From assembly GCA_003313425.1 (NCBI GenBank), contig NHZP01000115.1, forward strand, positions 1-59,658: 59,658 bases of DNA, given 5' to 3'. Every line of letters starts with the position of its first letter. Within the stretch, counting starts at the first letter, position 1. The position numbers and the translations under genes were made by a program. Shown one piece after another: positions 11,130 through 21,559 of the stretch. The notes under the pieces were generated by a model that saw nothing but the letters and a program-made list of their open reading frames with translations, had not been told where the DNA came from and made no database searches. This DNA is from Pseudopyrenochaeta lycopersici. Taxonomy: Eukaryota; Ascomycota; Dothideomycetes; Pleosporales; Pseudopyrenochaetaceae.

Positions 11130-11137
11130 CCTTAGAG
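11130..11137 (+). repeat. 8-bp target-site duplication, left (hAT copy A)
   Basis: CCTTAGAG directly before the CAGACTTG terminus; repeated exactly at 13914-13921. Confidence 0.95.
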
Positions 11138-13913
11138 CAGACTTGTCGGCAATTCAATATTGATTGATAAGGGTGATATTGATATTGAATTGATATCCAG
11201 ACCCAAGATTGATATTGAATTGATAATATTGCCAAGAATCACCCGATTGGGACTAGCATATAGAATCTATGGTGTTTCAGACACTTTGGGCACCTATAGT
11301 CCGGAAAGCCCATTGTCATCGCTTTCTACTTCGGCTGTGATATTGCCAGGATCTTCTGCCGGTATGTAGAGTGTCTGGATAAGCCCGTTCTTATTCCAAT
11401 TACCCAGAACCTCTGTCATCTCCACAATCCATGCTCCTAGCCTAGCTCTGTCCCATGAGATAGTTCTCCGTACGCCTGAGAAGACGCGCTCGGCTTCATC
11501 AGACATTGGAGGAATAGAAAGGATATCCATCGCCATTTGATGAAGCCGAGGGTATTCTAGTCGCTGCTCCTCTTTACACCACCACTCCAAAGGAGAGCAA
11601 GTGATCTTACAAGGCTTTGCGTTCACAAATTTCTCGAATTCATCCTCCTCTTCCTCCTCTTCCATAACGTCAAGCTCCGCCGCAAGCCTCTCAAATTTTG
11701 AGAGTTCTGGTTGTGAATTATCCGCCTCCTTCTGCGACTTTAGAAGAGGCAGATCCTTATAATTTGCCCAAATCTCTCTTGCGGTAGTAAGGGCCGGTTC
11801 TCTCCAGGAGGATACCCAATTGATATCAATATACTTGAGGCGGCGTCGGGGATGGAGGAGGAGGGCTGTGGTATAGGCAGGCGCTTCGTCAGAGGATTTG
11901 TAATACTTGTCAAGGACATACCACCCCATATTAATGGAGTTGACTATATGGGAGTTGTTTTTATATTGAATCTACTTAAGATTAGCAGTATAAATAAGTT
12001 TTTTATCAGCAACATACCTTTGCTTCCTCGTAGTGTTTAAAGAGGATATCCATTGTCCAGAGAGCTTGGTCAAGCGATGACCAGTTAGCTTCCTGTGTAA
12101 GTGTTGCTTGATTAAATGGCTGTAAGAATTCAAGAGTCATTGTAAGAGTCTCCCAATCTTCCGCAGAAAGAACAGCGCCACCAAGGGCTCTATGATGCTT
12201 TTGACAGAACTTATTCAAAGCATCCTGCTTCTCAACGGCCAATGCAATCAACTTGTACCAGGAGTTCCAGCGTGTTGCGTTATCGATGCCCAGAAGCTTC
12301 CCAGCAAGTGCCTCCCACTCATCAGTCAATATAGTGGAGGAGCGAATATAGACAGCGATACCATGGAGGCTCCCAAGCGCTCCATTGGACTGCCACCTAG
12401 CCTCGTTAAGGAGTCGCATTCTTTTGCCTTTCTTGTCGCCTCTCTTCTCACGAAGCTGCTCTTGCAATGCTTCAACCACAGTGATATCAGACTCCTCTTT
12501 TGCAGCCTCAATGGCAGCCTCAAGGGCTTCTACTGTAGTTGCAAAGAGGAAGGCATCAAGAGATAGATTGATTATATGACCGCTGCATCGAATCCGCCTC
12601 TTTTTTGCATTGAATTCCACCCCAATTTTTGTAAGAGCATTTGCAATAGCCCTACAACAAGTGTCGTTACTGGAAGCATTATCCCCAATAATATAGCCTG
12701 TCTTCTCCGTAACCTCATAGGCTTGTATTGTCTCGAGAATATGCCTTGCCATCGTCTCGCCGCTGTGAGAGAAGCGACACTGTGGGAGGGAGAGGAGAGC
12801 TTTGCGGAGGGTGTAGTCGTGTCCAACGAATTGCGCGCAGATGCCAAGGAATGATTTCCGGTTTGCCGATGACCAGAGATCGATAGAGTAGTGGATTTGA
12901 GACTTTGCCCTGTGTAGGCGCTCCTTAATGGTAGCGTAGTGTGTTTTAAAGCTTCGCTCAATGTGGACAGGTATAGTAGTGTGTGACTCGATAAGTAGGT
13001 TTTCGACCTCTGGATTAACTGCCATTAGGAGCGCTTGGTATTCTGGCCATTCAACACAGTTGAAAGGCAAGCGGCGGCGAGTAACAAGCTGGATTTGTGC
13101 CTCGTAGAAGGCGTCTTTGTTAAGCGCCTTCGTAAGAACCTCCTCCACATCCTCGGTATTCTTCTCTACCTGCTTCTTTACCGACATTTGAAGGGCTGCT
13201 TGGAGAGAGACTTGCCGTACTTTCTTTCCCTTCGGCTCTTCAACATCAACGTAGACTTGATGTAGATTCGCCATATGAGTCCTAGCGTTAGTGGTAATAG
13301 CAGTAGCCCAGGGTTTCCCATAGCCGTCACAGTCCTTACAATACATCAGTGATTGCCCTGACTTATCGCGCATTGCCTCATCATTCTCTGGCTTCCGAAA
13401 GTGTGTCCATATATCAGCAGCACGCCTCTTTCTTGACTTTACGTCCTCACGGCTACGGTCAGGTCGATGTGGTTTGTCATTGAGGAAGCGCCATGGACTA
13501 GGAGAGGCTCTGGAGGAAGGCGTAGTGGGTAGAGAGGGTGTGGATGAGGAGGAAGGAGGTCGGATAGGCCGACCTTGGGAGTTCTGGGAGGCCATAACGT
13601 TGTAGAATGGTTTATGGCGGTGGTTGTGGAGCATGCAGCAGAGAGATAAACCGGTAGATACCCTGGGATTTGCACGCAAAAGGTGCAAAAAAGGAAAACG
13701 CGAAAGGACGCGAAAGGGCGCGGAAGAACACCAAAAAAGGCGAAAAAAGGCGAAAAAAGCAAAAAGGTGGTGAGAAGTGGGTGTGCACGTGCCCTTATCA
13801 ATACTTATCAATATTGAATTGATAACGATATCCCATATTGATATTGCCTACTTGGATGAATATTGATATTGATTGATAAGAACATTGATAAGCACATATT
13901 GCCGACAAGTCTG
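11138..13913 (-). mobile_element. hAT-family DNA transposon, copy A (2776 bp)
   Basis: Ends are CAGACTTGTCGGCAAT inverted repeats (16 bp). The subterminal regions are rich in TATTGATATTGAATTGAT motifs. It is flanked by a perfect 8-bp duplication CCTTAGAG. The length, ends and every open frame on both strands are the same as the element at 31276-34051, shifted by 20138 bp. Sits 974 bp from the previous hAT element and is unrelated to it at the ends. Confidence 0.95.
11294..13595 (-). CDS. hAT transposase (copy A), one intron
   Basis: Exons 13595-12018 and 11971-11294, 751 aa. The intron (11972-12017, 46 nt) has donor GTATGT, branch-like GCTAATC and acceptor GTAG; the join reads HYEEAK then IQYKNNSHIVNSINMGWYVL, in step with the paralogue at 7711-9951. 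Start chosen at MASQNSQGRP (13595); a longer in-frame start at 13811 would add a hydrophobic leader with no homology. BED-like finger CKDC...HMANLH near residues 80-115; core motifs HYSIDLWSSANRKS, SLPQCRFSHSGE and IGDNASSNDTC; acidic EEEEEEDEFEKF stretch; dimerisation motif LEWWCKEE...YPRLHQMAMDILSIPP. No defect seen; probably an active transposase. Confidence 0.92.
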
Positions 13914-13921
13914 CCTTAGAG
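13914..13921 (+). repeat. 8-bp target-site duplication, right (hAT copy A)
   Basis: CCTTAGAG, exact match to 11130-11137. Confidence 0.95.
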
Positions 13922-14231
13922 TTTTCAGCTGAATTACTCCGATGGTGAAACAGGTATGGTGACGGATGGTTACAGACACAGCACACACCGGAAGAGGTTG
14001 TGTATGTCTACAGGACGGCCTTTAGCGAAATCTTGAACCTGTCAGCTCAGGACTGAATGAAAAGATCAGCTCATGCAGACTGAGAGTTGGCACAGAAACT
14101 AAGGTTTATTTACTTAACGCGTTTTTAACGCGGTTCAAAACTATAATTAACGCGGTATGGTTTAGAGCGATTCTTAATGTGGTTCCACCACGATAGTCAT
14201 GTATGATGCTGTCCATATCTCGAGTAGTCGC
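13922..14231. other. intergenic region with TTAACGCG repeats
   Basis: Three copies of TTAACGCG lie within about 50 bp (14116-14155), and a fourth degraded TTAATGTGG follows at about 14173. This is just past the 3' end of the heat-shock gene. Nothing else recognised. Confidence 0.5.
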
Positions 14232-14921
14232 TTACCCAATATAAATCTTCCTAGCCTGAGGCGCCGTCGCCTTCGGAATAACAATGCTCAAGATGCCATT
14301 CTTCAAGCTAGCTTTGACAGAATCCTGATCGATACGAGCAGGGAAGGCGAAGGAGCGATGGAATTCACCGACACTGCGTTCAGAAACCCAGTATTTGGAA
14401 TTGGGTGGCTCAGTCTGCTTCGCTACATCCTTCTCAGACTGCTTGGCGACCGATGTCTCTTTGCTAGTATTGGCACTGGTCTCATCTTCGACGGTAGGTT
14501 GATGGTCGAGTTTCTTTTGCTCTGCGTCGTCTTCGATGAAGCCTTGGGGGCGCTCGCCTTCTTCGCGCACATGTTCGTGGCGGCCGGAGATGGTCAGTGT
14601 GTTGTTGTCAGTCCATTCGATGTTGATGTTCTTCTGCTCGACACCGGGAAGTTCGCCATGGAGCTCGTAGTGTGTCTTAGTCTCCTTGACATCAAACTTG
14701 GGAGTGAAAGAACGGATGCTCTTGAATTGGCCGTCGAGGTCACGGAACGCTTGGCGGTCGTACTCATCGAACAAGCGGAAGATGGGAGCGAACTCCTGAG
14801 TGAAGCGTGGGAACAGAGACATTGTTGCTGGTGTTGTCGCGAAGTTGCGGGTGACAGTAGGCTTTGCGATGCAGTTGAGTTGTTGTGGAACTCGTTGAAT
14901 GCTTGTGCGTAGTGATTGCAT
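14232..14921 (-). CDS. small heat-shock protein, Hsp20/alpha-crystallin (Hsp30-like)
   Basis: ATP-independent chaperone that holds unfolding proteins. The alpha-crystallin domain runs from FTPKFDVKETKTHYELHGEL through LPGVEQKNINIEW, NTLTISGRHEH, a charged Lys/Glu/Thr-rich insert, then GEFHRSFAFPARID, VKASLKNGILSIVIPK and RKIYIG. Fungal Hsp30 proteins usually begin MSLFPRF, which here is at 14822 (196 aa). The frame continues upstream to MQSLRTSIQR at 14921 (229 aa), and this extension is basic, lacks acids and ends RNFATTPA, like a mitochondrial presequence. A further ATG at 14999 lies upstream of a TATATAA (14978-14984) and is unlikely to be used. Whether the product is mitochondrial or cytosolic depends on start choice. 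Confidence 0.92.
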   Translation of the reverse strand: MQSLRTSIQRVPQQLNCIAKPTVTRNFATTPATMSLFPRFTQEFAPIFRLFDEYDRQAFRDLDGQFKSIRSFTPKFDVKETKTHYELHGELPGVEQKNINIEWTDNNTLTISGRHEHVREEGERPQGFIEDDAEQKKLDHQPTVEDETSANTSKETSVAKQSEKDVAKQTEPPNSKYWVSERSVGEFHRSFAFPARIDQDSVKASLKNGILSIVIPKATAPQARKIYIG

Positions 14922-14977
14922 AGAATATTTGATGATTCTTGTTCTGCTGGTGAAATTGAGAGGCATCATTGGGTTCA

Positions 14978-14984
14978 TTATATA
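14978..14984 (-). promoter_or_regulatory. TATA box of the small heat-shock gene
   Basis: TATATAA on the minus strand, 57 bp upstream of the ATG at 14921. Confidence 0.55.
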
Positions 14985-15068
14985 CTCGACAAACGCCATT
15001 CTCGAATAACCGTGCCATTGCCAGAAATTACGTGTGGTATCCGTCGGACTGGTAGAGGGTGGATGATC

Positions 15069-15098
15069 GAAACTTGAAGAAATCCAGAGAAACTTCTG
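15069..15098 (-). promoter_or_regulatory. heat-shock element cluster
   Basis: GAAACTTG, two further GAA blocks, then a perfect GAAnnTTC (GAAACTTC, 15089-15096). Position about 85-120 bp upstream of the TATA box fits an Hsf1-controlled promoter. Confidence 0.55.
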
Positions 15099-15109
15099 GT
15101 ACAGTCAGT

Positions 15110-15117
15110 TGACGTCA
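15110..15117. promoter_or_regulatory. CRE/ATF-like site
   Basis: Perfect palindrome TGACGTCA, the bZIP (Atf1-type) site, in the heat-shock promoter. A second copy is at 15862-15869, about 750 bp away. Confidence 0.4.
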
Positions 15118-15402
15118 AGGATATAACCATGTCTCCTGGTCGAATGATAGCTACATAAAAAACGGATCACCCAATCATAGTCATGGTGCACTCTCTTCCT
15201 GGTTCCATGTCTCAGCGATGCGGGGAACTCAAAGCTTCATCGGTTAAAATCACGTGATTCTAAAACTGTGTTTCCAGCTGGAGCATCTCCTCTCCAGCTT
15301 TCTATGCAGGTATTGTGGATGACGTGGCCATTCCAAAGGAGCATTTGGGCACCTGTATCGGCACCTGTATCAGCACCTGCGCAAGTTCACGACAATACCG
15401 TA

Positions 15403-15482
15403 TCCGCTTGTACAGAGAGAAACTGCGAGAGGAATGGAAAGCATATTGGCAAGCCTCAGACAAAGGCAAACACTTTCGTTGG
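15403..15482 (+). mobile_element. small LINE ORF2 fragment
   Basis: Reads LYREKLREEWKAYWQASDKG then KHFRW, closely similar to SLHREKLQEEWKAE...KGKHLRGID in the LINE relic at 45487-46080. The piece is only about 80-150 bp and ends without a recognisable border. The surrounding 15118-15917 holds nothing else recognised apart from the CRE-like site. Confidence 0.5.
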
Positions 15483-15917
15483 ATGAGGCCCATCTGTTAC
15501 CCATCCATCGCAGCAGGGCCGCTTACGTCTCTGTCCAATGCTAAAGTTAGTTAATTAGGCACACAAAAGGACGTACAGCACTTGAAAAGACTCACTACTT
15601 CTTTGTGGTCCAGCCGATAACCCGTCTGCGACCAGTAATGTGCTGCTGGGTGTTATAACAAGCGAAGAAGACCAAACGACACTAGCAATCCACAAGAGAT
15701 AAGGCTGCACTTGGGGGGTCATGTGTTGCTTGATCTGGAGGAGTTGAACGAGCACGAGGTTTATGATGAGACGCCGCCTAGTTATGTCCATTACTCGATT
15801 GAGTGGGAGGTGATGTTGAATGAGCTCACGTTTAAAGACACTGAGTCAAATTTGGTGCATTTGACGTCAAGTCCGCATGTGTAACTGCTACTCACAGATT
15901 TTTTGGCGCAACGTCGT

Positions 15918-17897
15918 TCATACAACTCGTACATTGATCCTCTGTCCCACCACGTAGTCACTCTGAATCAATCCAACGCCAACCCTCCTGTACTCGCCAT
16001 CCACACTGGTCGACCTGACAACTAGTACATAGTACTCCTCAATACCTGTATCGCTCTTCCTTCCTACAACAACACATTGTTCCTTGCGATGGTCTTCACT
16101 GCCCTCGACGTCGTACTGTATCCACCCCCTTTTCGCTCCATCGGAATCCAAGACCGCATACTGGGGCCCATAGAGTCCCATCGTACAGTTCTGAAATGTC
16201 CACAGGTTGGAGATTATGGCATGGTCGCATTCGCACTTCTCATCGAACCGGAGATGATCAATCCAATCAAGTTCACCCATGGGGATGTCCATGAACTGAA
16301 TGCCTCCACTATATGCCATCCATGACCAAGATGGCACATGATGGTCGTACGAAATGTGCTTCATCTCGTCGCTAGATCCCTGCCAGAGGAGGTTCCTGTG
16401 AAGGTATTTCTGGAAGATGCCATATCTGCTTTGACATCTTAAGGCGCCTGCGATACGATCCTCCAACCCGGATATGGCAATACATCTGTCAGTCGGGACT
16501 GTAAGGTTTCGCTTCGAGTATTCCTGGAAAAGAAAGGAGATGCAGTTAAGGGTACGACTATTGCCTGATGCGAGGAGCCGGCTCGGGAAGTTTGAGTCGA
16601 GCGTAAAATACTTATCCCTTCTGGGGCTGAGGAAATGCCTTGTCAGGAGTGTTTCGAATCAGGTGTTGTAGGGCTCGTACCTTATCAGCCTAGTAAGGTT
16701 TTCGCAGTAAATCCCTTCCCCACATTCCCAGTACGTTTGTTTGGCGCTGAAGTGGATAGTCCGTCGAGCCAAAACCCCTTCTTGCATTACCCATGCTCGC
16801 TTATTGATGGGTGCCTCCCCCACGTCGTTGTCGAAATCATCTATGTCGGTGCTGATATAGAACTGCTTGCCAGAGGGATCTTGAACGTAGATACTCTCAG
16901 GGCTTATGCCACACTTGAGGAACCCCGCGTCAGAGTTGGCAGCCGCCGTTGCAGCGATTATACAGTAAGCCCCCGAGAAGACGCTTTCCATTTGGCCAGA
17001 TTCGCTTCTCCAGTCTTCGCCATTGTCTCCGTATTGGATGATGCAGAGTGAGTCGATCCAGAGATACGCAACGCCCAGCTCTCGGGTCACAATAATAGCG
17101 TCCCGGAACGTCTTCGGTAATTCAGACATGCTGAATCCTCCCTGTCGGCGGCCAATATTATTCTGGGTGGTACAGTATGCTTCTTTCTTTTCGTCCGAAA
17201 GGTCACCCCAGCAATGAGATAATGCGATGTATTCTTTCCGACTTGCTTTCGAGGCACAAATCAGACGTACGCAATCTGAGTTGTAACCTGAACCCTTTGG
17301 ATCACCGACGTAGAGGACTCTGGTTGGCAATGTTGTCTTGGATTCACCTTGGTGCTTGTTACAACCGTGGGACTCGTCACACCAACGAAGCCATGCGCGA
17401 AGCAGTGCAAATCGTGCAGGGTTATCGGGTTTAGAGAAAATTGGGAGACCCATTGGCGCGCTAGAATCAGCATATTCTGTAGCATGGATATGCAATAAGT
17501 ATCATTTCTGTTCGGTGCATAAGGGGAATCGTAGGGGCTGACCTGGATCCGCACAAAACCGTAGAAGACGCGGGCCTCCAGCTCCTGCTCTGAGTGCTGA
17601 ACGTGTTCGCTCTATGTAGGTATTTCCGTCATCATCTTTGCGGCTGTGCTGGAATGCTTGGAGGAGCATATTGCAGATCGAACATCTTTCCGCAGAAGTA
17701 CGCATATCAGAAAGACTAGCCTTGTATGTAGTGTTTGTGAGAGTTTCATTCACAATCTCGCTACAGCAGGAACAAGGGTAAACCGTAGCAGGTCGCGCAT
17801 GTAATGGTAAACCTAACAGAAGGTGGCGTGTAAAGGCATCGTCAAAGTCAAGAGCCCACGTGTTGTACTGCTTCCAAGTCATTATCGATTGTAGCAT
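15918..17897 (-). CDS. HET-domain (heterokaryon incompatibility) protein
   Basis: Three exons: 17897-17543, 17476-16681, 16626-15918; 619 aa. Introns are 17477-17542 (GTCAGC...CTACAG) and 16627-16680 (GTACGA...CCTGAC...CAG); phases match at both joins. The ATG at 17897 follows an in-frame TGA, which supports this start. The HET domain is complete: YIALSHCWGD, ELPKTFRDAIIVTRELGVAY, LWIDSLCIIQ, ESGQMESVFSGAYCIIAATA, NKRAWVMQEGVLARRTIHFS and YWECGE. The exon 3 part has the usual TDRCIAISGLEDRI, VPSWSWMAYSGGI and a beta-rich tail. HET proteins trigger cell death when incompatible hyphae fuse; partner unknown. The N-terminal exon has a Cys cluster (YPCSCCSEI...CSICNMLL). Directly upstream is the intron-like tandem array. 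Confidence 0.9.
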
Positions 17898-17933
17898 TCA
17901 CATCAAGGAGCGATCCAGAGGCCCACTTACATG

Positions 17934-18405
17934 CTGCACCACCAGACATACCAGTATTAGCAGCAGCCTCGCATCTCAGTAGTCGCAGATCAACTTACAT
18001 CCTACACCACCAGACACACCAGCATTACCAGCAGCCTCGCATCTCAGTATTTTCGGGTCAACTTACAGGCTACACCACCAGACACACTAGCATTAGCAGC
18101 ATCCCCGCATCTCAGCAGCCGCAGATCAACTTACATCCTACACCACCAGACACACCAGCATTAGCAGCATCCTCGCATCTCAGTAGTCGCAGATCAACTT
18201 ACACGCTACACCACCAGACATACCAGCATTAGCAGCATCCTCGCATCTCAGCAGTCGCAGGTCAACTTACATACTACACCACCAGACACACAATCATTAG
18301 CGGCTGCCTCGCATCTCAGTAGTCGCAGATCAACTTACAGCCTACACCACCAGACACACCAGCATTAGCAGCAGCCTCGCATATAAATATTAGTAGGTAA
18401 CCTAC
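17934..18405 (-). repeat. tandem array of 68-bp intron-like units upstream of the HET gene
   Basis: Six 65-nt segments (17934-17998, 18002-18066, 18070-18134, 18138-18202, 18206-18270, 18274-18338) and one of 64 nt (18342-18405) are separated by exactly 3 nt each. On the minus strand (the HET strand) each of the six begins GTAAGTTGA or GTAAGT-like and ends GTAG or, once, GCAG. Six of seven carry a GCTAAT branch-like sequence about 25 nt before the end. A 52-nt segment, GTAAGT...TTTTAG (18409-18460), lies next, again after 3 nt. The array lies 36 bp upstream of the HET ATG, so it is probably in a 5' leader. Confidence 0.85.
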
Positions 18406-18460
18406 TTCCTAAAATATCGTTTCTTAGTACAATATCAAATATATCGTAGTAAATACTTAC

Positions 18461-18939
18461 AGCCTAATCATACTGTTGGTTGGGTTAAACAATGTCAGGA
18501 AGGACTGCTGGCCTACTGTGAATGACCACTTATTCTCCATGTCTTTGCTCACTAAAACCCGTAGAAACGTAGCTATAAATAAAAAGCATGCGTTGTTGAA
18601 GATTGTATAGGTAGGTGTCTCTATTGTAGTGAACGAATGCTTCTAGGTGATGATGGATTGGATTTGTCCTACTCGGTTTCAGCCGCGCTTTCTCTGCAGC
18701 TATGCCTGGTGCAGCTACAGTATCAGCTGGCATGGCAGACAGCCGGCGCGGTGCGGATGTTGATCCGCGCCGCCCCACGTCACTCAAGAAGAGCCATCTG
18801 TCCCCAGAGGCCTGCCGATTTCCATCAACCGCTATCTACATATGCTTCTCAGGGCCATTGAAATACTGGTTGTACTGACTGAATACTGTGTTTCTAGGCT
18901 CGTAGAGGCGTTTCGCCTCGTCCGTCGCGTCCGCTCTAC
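18461..18939. other. intergenic region; possible leader exon 18461-18540
   Basis: On the minus strand an ATG at 18540 opens a 26-codon frame (MENKWSFTVG start) ending at the GTAAGT donor of the 18409-18460 intron-like segment. Splicing through the array does not put it in the HET frame, so it is more likely a leader or chance. Nothing else recognised. Confidence 0.3.
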
Positions 18940-19210
18940 CTACAGTCTCCCCCCAGCGCTCGGCGTCTGCGCGTCTCTGATCCCTACTTGCCCAAGGATA
19001 TGCGTTTGTTCCATATACTCGATGACTTTGATGGCTAGCTGTGGCTTGCTCAGGATGGCCCGGAGGTTGTGTCGCCCGGATAGGTTGCCAAAGATGTGGT
19101 GCCGGAGGTCCTTGTACTTGCTGCAGCGGAGGAAGTGGGTCACGTAGGCAATGCCGGGGGCAATCGTGAGGTAGATGGCGAGCTGCTAACGCTAAGCGTG
19201 GCGCTCTCAT
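18940..19210 (-). mobile_element. LINE ORF2 C-terminal relic
   Basis: Reads IAPGIAYVTHFLRCSKYKDL then RHHIFG, LRAILSKPQLAIKVIEYM and EQTHILGQ, the Cys-motif-containing tail that follows RNase H in fungal non-LTR retrotransposons. Upstream parts are scrambled by frame changes. The block to about 19480 (with GAAGCCATCGAGATCTACAA) also resembles degraded sequence at 24420-24620. Confidence 0.5.
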
Positions 19211-20250
19211 GTTGTAGTGTCCACAGATCTCTGGTGTGGCCTTCTATCGCTGATACGTACTCAAAGAATGAGAGGCCGGTGAAGCAGCCTCAGCCGCCCT
19301 TGAAGGGTTTGGAGGCGACCTAGGGTCGATTCGAGGCTGCATTAGTTGGCACGATGGAGGAACGGAGGCAGGCGGCCAGTGGCAGAGACACAAGGGACGA
19401 AGCCATCGAGATCTACAAGTATACACGGCTTGTTAGCGTGGTCGCATCGGTGGAATGTGGTACGTACCTGAGGAGACAGTGTCATGGTGAAAGACGCGTA
19501 GAGGTTTTATAGCTGACTTAACCCTACGATGCGATAAAGATCAAAACTCTGTGAGGATAAGAGTTGAAGATCGTGAGAAGAAATGTGGCAGAGTTCGCTG
19601 AAAGACACAGCAGTGAGTCGATTGCTTTGTTATGTACCGGTGATTGAGCATGTGAACTGTCATTGTTCAACGAACCCTGGTTACTAAAAATGCAGAGATG
19701 GGCCTCGGAACACACGTCACACGAGACCACTCAGCACACTAGACCACTCAGCACACAACACATCAGAGCACTTAACACCAGCCGTATATGTACTGTAGCG
19801 TTCCAAGCGTTGTGACTCCTAGTCTGCGTCTCATTCTTATCTCCGGCTGCTTTCACCTCCGACCCTTTATTGCGAGCCAACTCATGCTAATCAAACGATA
19901 TTCCTGCCGGCGATCGATTCGTCTCCCACTGCCGTCGAGGTCGTGAAAGAGAAGCGTAGGAGTTCTTTTGGAAGTGACCCGGCGGAGCACGTTCGGTCTA
20001 GTGTCTACAGAATGGCCCTGATGATGTAAGGACCTGTTTTGGGCCCCAGAGCAGGCGCTATACATAGCTAACGTTATCATGAAATAGAATGGCCCGAAAA
20101 ACAAAGGAGCCTAAATCGAAAGGTGCCCCATGTACTCGCAGCTTGCCCACCACTTACTCATACTTGCCCGCGGCTCCAGCGATGATAGGACCCTTTCCAT
20201 GGATTGTAACGGCGAGATGAATCCTTGACGAGTCCAGTGCTGGTCGACTA
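19211..20250. other. degraded repeats, no gene
   Basis: About 19940-20110 shares a diverged but clear similarity with 35915-36075 (GGCGGAGCACGTTCGGTC, then ATAGCTAACGTTA). A run of CCACTCAGCACAC repeats is at about 19729-19770. No coding sequence supported. Confidence 0.5.
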
Positions 20251-20565
20251 CTACAACTGTGCGGAGGCGGTTGAGCTGTTGACCGAAATGTGGGTCAAGC
20301 ATCTCAAGAATACTACGCCCATTCCGTCGAAGTATTGTCGAGACCTCATGCTGTGGATGTGCATAGCTTGGGTATTAAGGCTGCCACAGGAGTTCGCACA
20401 GACGACGGCCGTCGAAATCAAGCGGAGTAAACAGGAAGAGTTACCAACTTTGGGCCTTCCGATTACAGGTTTCGTCGGTACTGGAATGCCTGTGTGTGCG
20501 GGAATCCATCTTACTGTTACTGGCCGTCCTTGATCAGAAGCCAAGTCGATCGCGATCTCGACCAC
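20251..20565 (-). mobile_element. LINE RNase H relic
   Basis: Contains VEIAIDLASDQGRPVTVRW then IPAHTGIP, the hallmark end of the LINE RNase H domain. The residues after IPAHTGIP diverge at once from the expected GNE.AD, so this is a broken piece. It points the same way as 18940-19210 and may be from the same insertion. Confidence 0.5.
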
Positions 20566-21559
20566 AACTCAGACCATCTACCACTGAGGCCAAAGCTACT
20601 GCGGAACACACCGCACAAGCCCTCGATCAGATCAAGAGCGAGCTCAAGAACACTACAGAATGCATTCAAGACGGAGCGATGATTACCAACGCGAGCCTCC
20701 TTCGTCGCTATTAGCGAGTAAGTCGAGCCATGCATTTGAGACGGAGCGAGCGTGGAGAGGCTCGCTTGTGGGACACGTTAGCGATGTTGTTCGATTTCTT
20801 CAACCAGCAACCTAGGTAGCGTGTCTAACCTCTAATTAATAGACAAACGGTTTGGATTCGTGACGAAAGTCGATGAAGGCTAGCTGAGGCAATGCCCCTT
20901 GGATGTGACCGCTTTCTGCTATTTTTGTCTAATTTTGCCGCCGGGCAGGCCAATCATGAGGGGACCTATAGCGCCATGTTTGAGGCGCCACACGGGATCC
21001 GTGTGTGTTGCTCAAGAGCAAAAGGTTGTACATGGGTGCGGCTGTGTATAGTGTTTCCACTTGTTGCGGGCTTCAACAATGATATGTTAGATTTCGTCAG
21101 TTGGCGTGTGCGATCATGGTTCCAGGCAACTGGCGTTCGGCAGATCTCTGGAGGGGTTACCGATGTTGTTCCGGGCCAGCCTCCTCGGTCTGCGCGTCGT
21201 CGCGCGTTTGCCATCCACCTCACTTCACACACCTTCTCATGGCGTATTTCACACTGGGTCGCTCATGTCTTCTCCGACGTATCTAATTTTACGGAAACCT
21301 GTATATGCGACGGCGTCCACACAACCCGACTTCCTGCGCGTGTGCTAACTATGACCATTTCGTCCCGATCACAGATAATTCAGTCAGAACCGATAGGCGA
21401 TGGGTTAGATACCTTCCGCCGGTTTTTAAGGTCAAATTATGAAGATGTTAGCACGTCTAGCGTTTTAAATACACTCGACAAAGGTGATGTTTATAGACTG
21501 CCTGATTTTTTCACATTGACACCATAATAGGACTGAAAGACCTTGCCATCCAGCTCATT
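20566..21559. other. region upstream of FunK1; unsupported long frame
   Basis: A 211-codon plus-strand frame (20892-21527) has no recognisable domain and a mirror frame on the other strand. A 5' exon for the FunK1 gene may lie here, because that gene has no ATG in its own first exon. A plausible acceptor (AATAG) is at 21526-21530. Confidence 0.35.

Noticed and set aside
14199..14912. 237-codon plus-strand frame
   Set aside because: Antisense shadow of the small heat-shock protein gene, whose alpha-crystallin domain is clear.
14922..14999. Most upstream ATG (14999) as start of the heat-shock protein
   Set aside because: A good TATA box lies downstream of it (14978-14984), so transcripts would not include it.
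17923..18400. Regular 68-bp repeat as a CRISPR array
   Set aside because: Whole units repeat with no unique spacers, the organism is a eukaryote, and the unit borders coincide with splice-site-like sequences.
18461..18540. MENKWSFTVG frame as first coding exon of the HET protein
   Set aside because: Splicing through the array leaves two bases over, which does not enter the HET frame, and the HET ATG at 17897 has its own upstream stop.
20892..21527. 211-codon plus-strand frame as a gene
   Set aside because: No recognisable domain, a comparable frame on the other strand, and no splice or start context that stands out.
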